Origin: Cordia subcordata | Lineage: Eukaryota; Streptophyta; Magnoliopsida; Boraginales; Cordiaceae | Length of the DNA: 64,000 nucleotides | Assembly (NCBI GenBank): GCA_028554755.1 | Contig: JAPTOF010000006.1 | Coordinates: forward strand, 12,642,501-12,706,500 | Direction: 5' to 3' | In this document: positions 23,421 through 35,466 of the stretch, piece after piece | Numbering within the stretch: the first letter of the stretch is position 1 | Layout of the letters: the number at the start of each line of letters is the position of its first letter | Notes under the pieces: generated by a model | Databases searched by the model: none | What the model was told of the DNA's origin: nothing | What the model saw: only the letters and a program-made list of their open reading frames with translations | Made by a program: the position numbers and the translations under genes

Positions 23421-25248
23421 TCTTAAAAGAATATATTGGAGTAGATTGAAATATGAATATATCACTATTAATCTTTTATAAGAAAATGAATTGGAATAGA
23501 TTACAACACAGAACTTAAGATAAGTATCTCAAAATAAAGAAATTGCAAGTGGACCCTCACACACTAAACATTTTAAATTGTAAATAAATCAGGGAAACCA
23601 AGATTAGGATTTGGTTAATGGAGATTAATCTTGATTTTATGTTGACTTATTGTCGGTTAAAATGACCAGGATGCAATAAAAAAAACATGGGAATTTGTTG
23701 TCGGTCTGAGTGGGCCCCCTTGTTTAATAGTTTGAATTATCAAAATGGGTGGCTTTTGAACTAATTTTGCCTTATCTTCGGATTCGACATTATCTTGTTG
23801 TCCTTACGGTTTGAAATGAATGATTTTTTCTTTTGTGTGTGTGTGCGTTGATTGGAATTTAGAATTGGAAGCAACTTCATGAAGAGGATAAGATCCATAA
23901 TAGCCTTTCGAGGCTGGCCAATGGCCATGCATATCTTCCTAGTCACAATCTGATCTCTATCAGACAGCATTACACAACCACACTATGTGTAATATCTCTT
24001 TGTCAACTTTTTTTTTTCATTAAAAAAAAGTAAAGAAATAAAAAAGTTGTAGATAAGAAATGTATTATTGACCAGGAGACATTAACGTGTCTCTACTTGC
24101 CACCTTGCCGGCTGCCTTGCCCTACCCCTAGCTTGTCCCATTTTCTTAATCTTTTATTTCGAACTCAACCTTGAATCTAACCGAATTAAAATTATTGTTT
24201 TAAAAAAATTATTTTAATTACTTAAGTTACTCAACAATCTTTTTATCTTTTATCATTCATTTCAGTTATTTGAATTGCTCACCAATCCTTCTAGCTTATA
24301 GCATTTGAGTTATGGTCTTTTTTGAATCTTTTGTTCCAGACTCAACTCATCGCCCCTAGCCGGGTTTGAGTCGGTGCTTTTGAGGAGTGGTCTCATTTCT
24401 TGAATTACTCACTAAATTTTTTAAACTCGTAAAATTTGAGTTATATATTAAATTTGTTGAATACTACAAAAGCGAATCTAAAATTTTTCTTTTCGATAAA
24501 ACTATACACAATGAAGTTTCGAAATTATACAATATATTTTTCCTTTTGCTGGTAACCGTTCGAGCCTAATGTTGCATTCATCCATGCATATATTCTATGA
24601 GCGAAATGATAATACATGATTATAGATGGAAGTTTCTTTAGACTGTTAATGTTAATTAACGTAACGTACGTGCCATGTTTAATAGAATTATCATTTCAAT
24701 ATAGTGATTTATCGAAATGTACTTATTAATCGCATAATACTTAGCGAGATGATATTAGTAAAACCTCATAATAATAAATGTTTGATTTAATAATCCTGCT
24801 TAAATAATAAAATCTTTCAGTCTTAATTCGGGCCAATATACTAAATTAATAATGTCAATTAATAAGTCCTATACAAATGAAACATCTTGAAACATTTTAT
24901 CTTTTAGGGTACACCCATTATATGTACAGACGTACTTATTAACTTTATAGTTTAAGCTGACTTTTAAACGTCTATATATACATATATTAACTTTAGACAA
25001 TAACTCATTTCTTTAATTTTATAAAAAAATTATATTATTTATTGATTTCCAGAAGAAAATTATACATACGTTATACATCTCGACATGTTCTTGACAGGAA
25101 GATACTTATGCCAGGAGAGGATATCATATTTTGGGATACGTCTCAAGGAAGAGGGGAGGGTCATTTTCCCCTCATCAAAGTCCTCGACCAATGGCATAAC
25201 ACTCGAGAAAGTGCGAACCTTGTCCGCCATTCAAGTTCCCTGGTAGGG

Positions 25249-25290
25249 AACATCATTTGAAGTTATCTCAACATCATTTGAAGCTATCTC
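25249..25290. repeat. 21-bp tandem duplication
   Basis: AACATCATTTGAAGTTATCTC is followed directly by a copy with one change (GAAGC for GAAGT). Confidence 0.8.
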
Positions 25291-25660
25291 ACCTGGACTT
25301 ATTTATGCCATCTATTTCTTTTTTCTTTTTTGGCTAAATATACCGTCTATATTTCTATGGGTGAATCCCTTTCTTTTTTCTACATAAAATTGTAAGGAAA
25401 AAAAATTAACTATAGGAATGAAAAACAAACTCTTGGATGAATAATTTTATGGTATAATGGATCCGCAAGATCCCTCATATCATTAATTTTTTAATATTAA
25501 TATGAGAAACAAAATATTTATCATTCATGTGTATAGAATATAATTTCCACCATTCATGAAATTTAAATTTCAAAAAAATGGGTAATAGGAGAGAGAAAAA
25601 GTGTTTTAACAAATTTGTCTTTTTTTTTTTAAAAAAGTTAATTTTTATAAATGATTGTCA

Positions 25661-25662
<2 letters not shown>

Positions 25663-25702
<40 letters not shown>
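25663..25702. repeat. (TA)20 microsatellite
   Basis: Uninterrupted AT dinucleotides. Confidence 0.95.
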
Positions 25703-25705
<3 letters not shown>

Positions 25706-27616
25706 TAGTTAAAATTTTTCTCATATCAAGATGAACGAACTGTTGATAAGAGAGGATCTTATTCTGTGGTGTAATGGCACATGCCCAGTGCATGTTTTAG
25801 ATTAATTAAGATCCAAATAATATTTGTAATTGAAACATGATAAGCATATATAAACTTGAAATATTTGGTCATAACAAATTACTATTTTGTTGTTTCACTA
25901 AACTCTTCGACCATCAGCACATTGAAAAACTTGTTACAGTTTAAAACTTACCATATTTGATTGCAATAATAGTTGATATTTTCAGAGACAGCTTGATTCT
26001 TTGTAATCCGCAAGCATGACTTCCTATTTTACTCATTGGAATATTTGATTACAATAAGATTTCTTGACACCTGAATCTACACAATCTACGTACGCAATGT
26101 TTAGTCTTAAAAGAAACAAGTTATCATCTTCTCAAATCAAATTGAGTTAAGAGAAATAGTTTGAATTTTCGAGTTCAAATTTTTAAATTTTTATTATTAA
26201 AATCAAAGAAACTTTTCAATTAGATAATTTTATATTTATTTTATCTTTTTTTCCCCTTTCTTTCTCAATTAAAATGATGTGCACTCTCTTTTTCATTTCT
26301 ATTAATCACACCTTGTTGCTTTTGGATTTTTTTTATTTTTTTTCAATTCAAGTCGGAAAAACTATAAAAAAAAAACCATTTGATCGAAGTTAGATATGAA
26401 AATTCGGTTTGATTTTTTAAGTTCAAATATTTGATTTTTATAGCTAAAAAACCACTAAATTAAACATTTAAAATTGCAAAACTTGATTTTTTTTGGACAT
26501 TTGGGTTTCAGATTTACTAATTTAGACTAAATTAAAAAAATACATAGATTTGTTAAACATATTGTGATAATTTACTAAGTTTAAAAATAGATTTTGGCTT
26601 TCACATAAGAGTGGAAATTGATCTGTATTTTTGGATTTTCTAGTTTAGAATTTTGAACTTCAAGAACAAAATTAAATTATCCAATTAGGTAATAAATATT
26701 ATAAAACTCAATTATTATTTAAATACCCGGGTTTTTGGTCTTCGAGTTTCTCATTGTCTTTTTTCTTATGTGTTTTTGTTTTTTGTTAAATCCCATTGTG
26801 CTAATTGAGATTAGATATAAAAAGATATGAAAAGTTGAAGAAACTTAAATATAAAAAGTTTTAATACATAACAATATCTGAGTTTAGATAATTGTAAAAT
26901 CATCTCAAATTATATTAAATTACTTATGAGAATAAAAAATAAAAAATCAACTTTTCAATTTCATTTCTATATAAATTTTATATATAAAATTCTAATTTGA
27001 TTTAATTAAGTAAAATCTGGAAAAAAGAAAAGTGTATATACCCACCCTCATATTTACCCAATTCCCTGTAATTATATTCTACAATTTTTTTTCCACTTTG
27101 TAATCAATCTTATCTCAAATTTGTCAAAACAGCTAAGTCATAAAATTAACACATTTCACTATTTCAATTTTTACAAAGAGATGTGTAAATATAAATACAA
27201 CCTATTTGACTCCTTGCAATATTACTAAATTTCTTAATAACTATTTATTATATAATTTGAATTTTGTATTACAATAATATTAGACGATATAGCCATGCCT
27301 TGCACAGCATTGATCTACTTGTCATATATAGAAGAACGACTTTTTAATGGGTGCAATATTACACCCAATTGATTAGTTGCAACAAACCAATACAAAAAGA
27401 AAAATCAAAATTACAAAAGGAAAAAACCTCGAGAAAACTTCAAATAGAGGAAACTATAGTTATCCTAACAGACTGTTGTCTTGTTCTTCATAGTTATTTT
27501 TCCTGCCCCAAAAAAAAAAAAAAAAAAAAAGATCCACTGCCGGCTTGGCCATGTAGCAAACAAGAAGCAAGCACAGGAACAGAATTAATTGTGCAAATGA
27601 TGAAGACAAAAAAGGC

Positions 27617-29543
27617 CTACAGGCCCTGGTCGACGAGGTAGTCACCCAACCTCTCAACCACCATGTTACACTGTCCTGGAGTCACTGGCTCCTCGTACAC
27701 ACCAAATACCAGGGCTTGTCCAGTTTTCTTCACAGTCACACCACCAGGGCCCTACACACGAAGCACGGAAATCGATTAAAAACGCATAATCGTTTTGAAC
27801 GATTGCATATCTTGTATTTGGTGCGTCGAATCTTCTAGTCAAGGAGAAAGTCGGATGCACGCATGACCTATCGTCTTATGAAGTATGTCTGCTAGATATC
27901 ATCCTATTGTTATCACTTATTAAGTTGTGGGTAGCAAATTAGTTAATAACGAGATTTTTCACGTCTCTCACTCGGCATGCCAACTAAGTATAGACGTTAT
28001 AAATAAGGTTAAACTAAATGAAGTTTTATCCTGAAAAGAAATTATATCATCTATCGAATATTTCAGCGATAAGCCTTAATCATTTCTGCGTGCTGCTTAG
28101 TTAGTTCATGCTTAAGAAAGGGAAAAGTAAGATCGAAAGTGCAAGCCATTATCAAATGGCAAAAAAAGAAGTTCATGGTTACCAAAAGGCTCATAATTTT
28201 TGGGTTCTCGAACAAGACTAGGGTGACAGATTGTCGTAAATTAAAATGTTAATAAAACTAAACCTAGAATGATATAAACAACGGTTATGATCACTTGTAA
28301 GTTCCCATATTTTTGCTTGACGCTTACTCTAATAAAAAATGTTGAACTCAAAACTTCAAACTAATAATTGAATCTACAATATTTGTAAGCTCTTTTTTTT
28401 TTTTGTTTAAAATATTTGTAAGCTTGAGAATAAGACTCCTGACTAAGCCAAATGTAATTATAATTGAATAATTGACTTAACTATTATTTACTCATCATGC
28501 TCACTACTATTAAATTGCTAATTAGTGATGGAAATATATCGATTGGTAGAAGGCCTAAAGACGGGAGCAAAATCCATCTTTAGTTAGTAACAAATTAGTG
28601 ACTGAGAACCATTAGATCTGAATTAGATATGGATAATACCTTCTTCCCACGGATAACAGCACCAGGTTCTCCTTGGATGACCATGTACTTTGTGCCACCA
28701 AGGTGCATCCCAGTTGGGGCCAATGATCCAGGTTCATCGAAATCCTTCATAATGCTAGAAACCTCCTCAGGCTTTAACTGAATACACAAATTCGATGAAG
28801 AGATACATTGAAACATTAATATGTAATCAAACATCTTAAAGAATTGCAAAAATAGTCATAGCTACAAGAGTCTATGATAAGTTTGTTATACCAGTGTGAA
28901 AGAAAAAGGTTAGAAGCTGATCAAGGAAAGGTTGAGATCATCACTTATATATGTACCTGACAGAATCAAAAATAAAAAAAGATCTGTACAAAATTACGAG
29001 AACGTGAAACTTATCACCCATGTATATTTAATCTTGACCTGAAACTTTTCATGTATATATATATTCTTATATTATTCTCTATTAGATTAAAAGTACCTTT
29101 GATTTACAAGTTTAAACTAGTATTCCTTCCAAAAATTCATGTATATTTTCACATGCTTTTGACATAAATTAATAATCTACACATATATTGTTGCGACTCT
29201 CGATCACTACATATCAAACCCGTTATCCAAAATAAGAAATCAAAATCTACACAATCAACAATAACAAATGCATGTTAATGTTGATTGTCTATTAAAACGA
29301 TACATGAGTTGAATTCAGAATGTTATAACGTTCTGCGTAAATCTAATAAAAGGAAAACAAATTCACTAAGATTGATCGTATGGATCAAGAGATCAAGATA
29401 CGAGTGGTCTTAACCTTGGGAAAGGTGGAGCTCTGGGCCCACACGCTGCCATCGTGGCCGATGATAGCCGCCGAGGCAAGGTGGTTACCAGTGCCTTCAA
29501 TGTCGCACATCAAGTGATCGTCCACGTAAGATTGCCACGACAT
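27617..29543 (-). CDS. PRF: Profilin, 3 exons, 133 aa
   Basis: Minus-strand exons are 29543-29415 (43 codons), 28777-28640 (46 codons) and 27751-27617 (44 codons plus stop), all phase 0 with GT-AG introns of 637 and 888 nt. Profilin binds G-actin, phosphoinositides and poly-Pro and tunes actin polymerisation in the cytosol. The N-terminus [13 protein letters not shown], the middle block [19 protein letters not shown] and the C-terminus [16 protein letters not shown] are classic plant profilin sequence. Trp3 and the C-terminal helix, which form the poly-Pro site, are present. Two introns in these positions are normal for plant profilins. Length fits the family (131-134 aa). The gene looks functional. 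The upstream region carries unusual direct repeats. Plant profilins are well-known pan-allergens. Confidence 0.97.
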
Positions 29544-29707
29544 TTTCTCTTCTTTTTGGTTTTGAATTTTCTCTCCTTTCGAATGTTTCGTGAGATGACA
29601 ACGATGTTTGAAATGTTCGAACGGGATTTACAAGAGCATGTAAACGTAACCGATTTATACATAGGGTGTTGTCCGGAAAGTTCGTCGGGAGAGAAAAATG
29701 TAAGGGG

Positions 29708-30095
29708 TGGTATGTCCGGGATCGTTACAAGAGAAATTTAATGGTAGAAAAAAATTATAATTCATTTTTTGTTAGCGCAATTTAATCGTTATGTGTAGAT
29801 AGCGCAATTTAATCGTTATGTGTAGATTCAAATTGCATGGCTGAATTACCATCGGTCGTTGGTTTTGTACGTTATTGAATGAGTGCCGTTCACGTTCCCT
29901 TAAGGTAATGGCATGTACGGGATCGTCATGAGAAAAATTTAATAATGGTAGAAGATTATAATTTTTTTAAAATTTTTTTTTGTAATTTAATTATTATGAG
30001 AAGATTTAAATTCGAGTAGTTTTATTTAATATCAATCGTTGGTGCCGTACATGATTGAATGAGTGCCGTTCGCGTTCCGCGTTCCACGCACTCGA
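29708..30095. repeat. Imperfect direct repeats upstream of profilin
   Basis: A segment of about 180-210 bp is present twice: GGTATGTCCGGGATCGTTAC at 29708 matches GGCATGTACGGGATCGTCAT at about 29926, and TTGAATGAGTGCCGTTC at about 29876 recurs at about 30055. Within the first copy a 27-bp unit (TAGCGCAATTTAATCGTTAT...) is tandemly doubled at 29773 and 29800. The array lies 165-550 bp upstream of the profilin start codon, so it could overlap its promoter. Confidence 0.75.
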
Positions 30096-30099
30096 TGGT

Positions 30100-31296
30100 G
30101 TTTGAAGTTTGTGTTTGAGTTGGGTGTTGCGTGTCCTTTGCACTATTTGCAAAATTTGCAATCAGCTGCTCGTGTGGTGCTTGATGAGTTGCATGATTGT
30201 TGAATTTGAATTTTCTTTGTAACCATGTAAAATTTTATTTATTTATATCAAATTGGACGATTAAGATTTTACAAAAATGAAGGAAAAAAAAAGAAATAAA
30301 TAGAGAAAAGAAAAGTGGAGGAAAAATAAATCTTAATGATATATATAGTAGAGATTGATTCATTTATGATGTCGATGAATTTAATTTTACTTTCTAGTCA
30401 CTCAAATATAGATATTTTGTTGGATTATTTTTTCTCACTAACGAGGCCACCAACTTAATAGGGGAAAAACACTTACATATCGTCTCATTTGTATTACTCA
30501 TTTATCATTTTTTTGTGAATACGTTATTTGTATGCTAAATGGTTTTTTTTTTTTTAAAATTATATAAGGTAAATTCAATTGTGAAACCTAATCATTGGAT
30601 ATCTGGCGGAGTCTGACCACTAATTAGTAAACCATGAGCGCAATAGCCTCCTTAGTAATAGAAGCGATTCAAACCCACAAATGAATAGTGTTCTCTCGTG
30701 CTTTTACCGCTATAGTTTCCCCAGGGAACAATTTGTAGGCTAAATTAGTTTAACATGTCAACTAAACTAACACATATCACAAATCATAACAAATTTTCAC
30801 TTCGTTATAGTTTTCTATCGTCTTTCTCCCGTCAGCTTGATCTAATTATATCAGTGGCGATGCAACAAGGTTTGTAACATATTTATTATGCTATTTTTCA
30901 GTTGCCAAAAATAGACGTCTATTTAAGCATATGAAACTCCAACCTCGGCATGGGCACATGCATGGTTGGTGGTGTAAATCAATGAAGCACCTAATCTATG
31001 CTTGATAGCCAAAGGTGTGATAGATATAAGTGGGCTCTAAATGCTGGACCATGGCAACAAAGTCATGAGTGGAAAACCAAAAAGGTTCCGATTCTTGTGA
31101 ATGATGGATTAGAATGTTCGATTGAATTAAACTCTAAGTTTATATGCATGTGAAATTCACATTTTACATTTAATTAAATGATTCAATTAACTTTTCTTAG
31201 CGATTTTCCATCATAAAGCTTACTTAGGTTCAAATACGTAGTTTAGAAATGAGCAAGAAGCCTTGTACATAAATGCATGGATTGAGAGATTACATA
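30100..31296. other. Intergenic, no gene seen
   Basis: AT-rich, no recognisable coding region, RNA gene or repeat termini. Some GC-richer patches near 30600-30730 and 30940-31090 match nothing I recognise. Confidence 0.45.
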
Positions 31297-32049
31297 GAGC
31301 CTGTTTGAGATTAAGATTTAGTAGAAAAAAAAGTAGGTTTGGTTAAAAAAAAGAGAGTAAATAAGGTGTTTAGATATGGATAAAACTGTTTTCTAATAGT
31401 CAAAAATGGAAATTTAAAGAACATCAATTATAGAGTTTTTTGTCAAACTATATTTTATTAACAATGGGTTTGTATATATTTATTTATGATCAAAGATTAA
31501 ACCAATTATTTAAACAAAACAAAAAATTGAGAACTAAAATAATTAAAAATTAAACATTTAAAAAGTAAAAAGAAAAATTAACAAATTAAGCAACAAAAAA
31601 ATTTAAAAAATTAAAATTTAAAAAATAAGAATTAAAAGATTAAGAGATTAAGAGTTTAAGGGGTTAAAAGATTAAAAAATTAAAAATTAAAAAATTATTA
31701 GTTAAAAAATAAGATATATTTTAAACAAAAATTAAAACATTAAAATTAAATAAATAAAATAATATAGTACTTTAAACAATAATTTTAACCAAACAAATTA
31801 CAAAATATTTTTTTAAATTAGTTAAAAAATAAGATATATTTTAAAACAAAAATTAAAACATTAAAATTAAATAAATAAAATAATATAGTACTTTAAACAA
31901 TAATTTTAACCAAACGAATTACAAAATATTTTTTTACTCCACAATAACTTTTAACTTTTTACCACACATTAAAACAACTTTTGTCACAATTGAATTCATC
32001 ATTTTCTAAAACAGCAATAGTAGATTGCAACATCGACGCTAACTAGCCC
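31297..32049. mobile_element. 753-bp MITE with ATA target duplication and internal 120-bp duplication
   Basis: The left end is GAGCCTGTTTGAGATTAAG; the right end read from the other strand is GGGCTAGTTAGCGTCG. ATA flanks both ends (31294-31296 and 32050-32052). The interior is A-rich. A 120-bp unit starting TTAGTTAAAAAATAAG at 31698 is repeated at 31818. The right part (CAATTTTAACCAAACAAATTAC onward) is homologous to 44880-45054, another member. The termini are only weakly inverted. Confidence 0.5.
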
Positions 32050-32413
32050 ATAATTTATAATAGTATTCAGTGCTGAAAAAACATGAAGAAGATGTTATTG
32101 GCCCAAAAATCATATTTGTTTCATGACCCAATGATAGTGGGCCTAGTTGAGTCCCAAACCTAAACCGCGGAACCATAATCTGGATTAAAATTTTATGACT
32201 ATGAGAAGGGGTCCTTCGAGCGCATTTAACTAGATACTATACTTACATATGGATCCTTACGTTGTTACATTCCATTTAGGATTAGGAATAAGCGTAATTG
32301 GACCTACTTTTTTCATATCTCTCGTTATTTGGGACCCTATTCACCTATTTAAACTTCTATTGAATCAAGAAATAGATTTGATTGTCTATCTTTTTGATAT
32401 ATAAGGCAACTAC

Positions 32414-32414
<1 letters not shown>

Positions 32415-32462
<48 letters not shown>
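32415..32462. repeat. (TA)n microsatellite
   Basis: About 24 TA units. Confidence 0.95.
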
Positions 32463-32464
<2 letters not shown>

Positions 32465-32786
32465 CATTCTTTTTTATAGTATTATTCATAAATGGATTGT
32501 AATGGCAACATCATAATAACTTCCAAGGGAGGCATCATTGGAAATGGTAATTTATAGGATCTTTATAATGACAAATTTATAATTCCATGTTTATCATAGT
32601 AAAATTATAATTTTTTACATTTACTCCTTTTATTTTTTTTCCTTTTCTAGCAAAACTATTTGCTCCCTCTCTTTTTCTACTTTCTTTTTTATTTTTCGTC
32701 ACAAAACGAGCAAGCTTTATTGATAAAATAAAAGATATATAGTTAGACTAGAGAGATCTGACCAAAAAGTACATAACAATTGTAAC

Positions 32787-34906
32787 TGATGTGTTTGTTT
32801 TGTGTGTTTATGTATTGCATGTATATACTTGTTTTGAGGTGTTTTGAGCTTCATTTAATGTATTAATATAGCATTTAGGTCATACTTGTGTATATTAGGG
32901 TCTACACGTTCATAGTTGAAGTTAGGACTTAAATGCTACACTAATGTACGTTTGTTGCTTGTTTAAGGTGTGATTTGGGAAGATAATTGGAGCTTAATTG
33001 AGGGTGATTGAAGTGTGGAGCAAAGCCAAGGGTGTTTTGGATGCAAAGGAATGAAGAAAAGTGCTTTTGGAAATGGCCGGACGAAAGAAAGAGCGACTGA
33101 GGGGAAACTGAGTACAACGTGAGCCAAATTCAGATCTTGCAACCTAAAAAGGACATGGAGAAATTTTGGATACATTTTAGGGTGAAAAATATGGCTTGGG
33201 AGATCCCCCACGACGATACAAAGCCATAGAAAAAAACGGTGCGCGAATCGAAGCTAAAACGAGCAAGATATGACCATTTTACTATCAAGATTGGTTAGCC
33301 TCTGTCTAGGCTGGACGACCAAGCCGGTCGACCGGCCGGATCAGAACCTGGGCCAATTTTGGCCGGATGACTTAGGCCCAAAGCCGGTCGACCGGCTGGG
33401 CCCCCGGCTGGGCTCGTTAACAGCTCTATTTAAGCCACTTTTCAGCCCTTTTTGAAGGGGAACAACACCCAAATCAAACACCCATTTTCCCTAAACCTAA
33501 AATCCACCAAAAATCACCTCACACACTCACTTCTAAACACATTTAACACTTGAAATCAAGGATCTAAGAGGATCAAACACTAGGATTTGGGGCATAGCTC
33601 ATGGTTTGTAAAGCTTGGCTATGGATAGAAGGGTATCTCTCTTTTATCCTAAGTCTAATTATGTTTAATTAGAGCTATGTAGGGTGATTATATCTTGTTT
33701 TTATGGATTGATTACTACTTTATATTAATGGAAACTTGATGGATTTATGTATATATGCCTTATGCTTATGGCTTCAAAGGCTATTTTACATACATGTCTA
33801 TGTGTTTGTTGAAATGCCTCAATGATGTAGCATATATATATTGAAGTCTATTGTGCTATTAACTATTTCTAAATCATTATGCTAGCATGTCTATGTGTTT
33901 GTGTGGTGACTACATGAAGTGGGTATGACTATATACATGTCTATGTGTGTGTTAGCATACTTAATAGCATAACTAGCTTCTATTGCATGCATGTCGGGTG
34001 CTATTGCTTAAATTGGTGTAATCTAAACATGTCTATGTGTTTAGTAGTAGAATATACCGGTGTATTCTCAAATGCCATGCCCTAGATGTGTTTGCCATCT
34101 GCTTTAATGTCAATTTCTGCTAATTGTGATGCGATCGATGGTGCACAACTAGTATCTAGCCTAGGTCGAGTCCCCTTTGGCTTTAAATCCAGCCAATAGG
34201 AGTCCGAATAGGTTTAGTTGACCTTAGTTCACTTAGGAAGGCTAGTTAGTCTACCCTAACACCCTAGGTTCATAAGGACCACGCCATAGCTTTGAGTGAG
34301 GCGAAGCTTAGGGACGGACTCGCACCGAGTCCTAGGGCCAGATTGGGGAACTAATTAGAGGACTAAGTGCTAAGGTTAGATCGATCTACACTCACTTAGA
34401 ATCTTATTGGCTAGTCCTAATTCCTAAGTCATAAAGACCATGCCGTACTACTAGGCATCGCCACCTAGGGACGGACTCGCACTGAGGCTTAGGGTACCAA
34501 TTAGGAGGCTAATTATAGGTCTAGATTAAAGCACTTAGTATAATCCATCAAGTAACCCTAGAAAGACGTAGTAATCACCATAAACAAGATGTAATCACCT
34601 TAGTCTCCCATTTCCAACGTTTGAATCCCCTTAGATCGCTTGATTCCCCCATCACACACATACGCGCTACCTTTTTATTTCCTTGTTCTTAGATTAGGTT
34701 TACTTTTTCCGAGCTCCCCTCAAACCAAAAACACCAAAAACATTGTAGTTAGGACCCCAACAAGTAGCTCTTTAGGACTCACTTAGCTTAGAACACCATA
34801 CACATTAGGCCTCCCCGTGGATTCGACCCCGCACTTGCACACACCGTACTACACACGACCCGTGCGCTTGCGGGCTATTTAGGCTTGTGCTCAATTAGTG
34901 ATATCA
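32787..34906. mobile_element. Solo LTR of a Ty3/gypsy element, 2120 bp
   Basis: The element begins TGATGTGTTTG and ends GATATCA, and is bounded by GTAAC on both sides (32782-32786 and 34907-34911), a perfect 5-bp target duplication. No PBS, gag or pol lies between, so it is a solo LTR left by LTR-LTR recombination. It is homologous to the LTR at 60168-61942: both carry AAATGCTACACTAAT near the left end, CTTTGGCTTTAAATCCAGCC, AGGGACGGACTCGCACCGAG and a closing GCTTGCGGG block. A TATTTAAG box at 33427 follows two 14-bp palindromes. The ORFs inside are not coding. Confidence 0.85.
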
Positions 34907-35142
34907 GTAACCAAAAACCAAAAACATGACAAGGATAGAACAGAGCTATTGTAGAAGCACCACCAAACATCATCATCTACAAACTTATGCAAAATATACA
35001 TTTCTATGCTTAACCCAAACAAGCAAACTCATGTGATATCTTTACAAAGCATGGCACACATTTATCTCAACACTTCCAATACACCAAGACAAGTGGCAAA
35101 CCACAGCCATGCAATCAAAGGATGAGAAGAGGGCTAACCAAG

Positions 35143-35330
35143 CTAAACATCAACAGAAGGGGCATTAATCCTGCTCAACTGGTCTCCAGGGCAAACAACA
35201 AACTTGTTATTATAAGAATAAAACCACTAGTCATGGTGGAAACCAGAGGGAGGAGATAAGTAGCCAAACCTATAATGATGAAGGCGATAATTCAAGTAGG
35301 GATAATATAAATCAGTACTTGTAGAAAACC
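35143..35330 (-). pseudogene. Possible 3' end of a broken gene (C-terminal exon remnant)
   Basis: On the minus strand a frame reads YYPYLNYRLHHYRFGYL, then PPSGFHHD, a TAG at 35227-35229, then WFYSYNNKFVVCPGDQLS and RINAPSVDV before a second in-frame stop at 35143-35145. Base composition is unlike the surrounding AT desert and looks coding. Downstream sequence continues as UTR-like DNA through the solo LTR to an AATAAA on the minus strand (32716-32721). I do not recognise the protein. The in-frame TAG suggests a pseudogene, unless the true stop is the first one. Confidence 0.35.
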
Positions 35331-35466
35331 AAATAAACACTAATTTAATATTTTGAGTGCTATGAGTGAAAAAAAAAATTCAATTGGGTATTATATGAGA
35401 ACTATAAATCCCAATCCAGCTAGGAGAATCAGTTTGAATTTTTGGGTTTATCTTTTTAATTTCTAG

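Larger units (their letters stand above)
22920..27600. other. Intergenic desert, no gene seen
   Basis: AT-rich DNA between the OXS3-like and profilin genes. Contents: a tRNA-like SINE candidate at about 23325-23420 (TAGTGTAGTTCAGCGGTAA then CTTGAGTCTGAG), a GC-richer block at 25080-25300 with a 21-bp duplication, a (TA)n at 25663-25702, and poly(A) at 27510-27530, possibly in the profilin 3' region. Short frames match nothing I recognise. Confidence 0.5.

Noticed and set aside
33270..33455. 61-aa plus-strand frame in the solo LTR
   Set aside because: Translation of the palindromic U3 region; not conserved in the related LTR.
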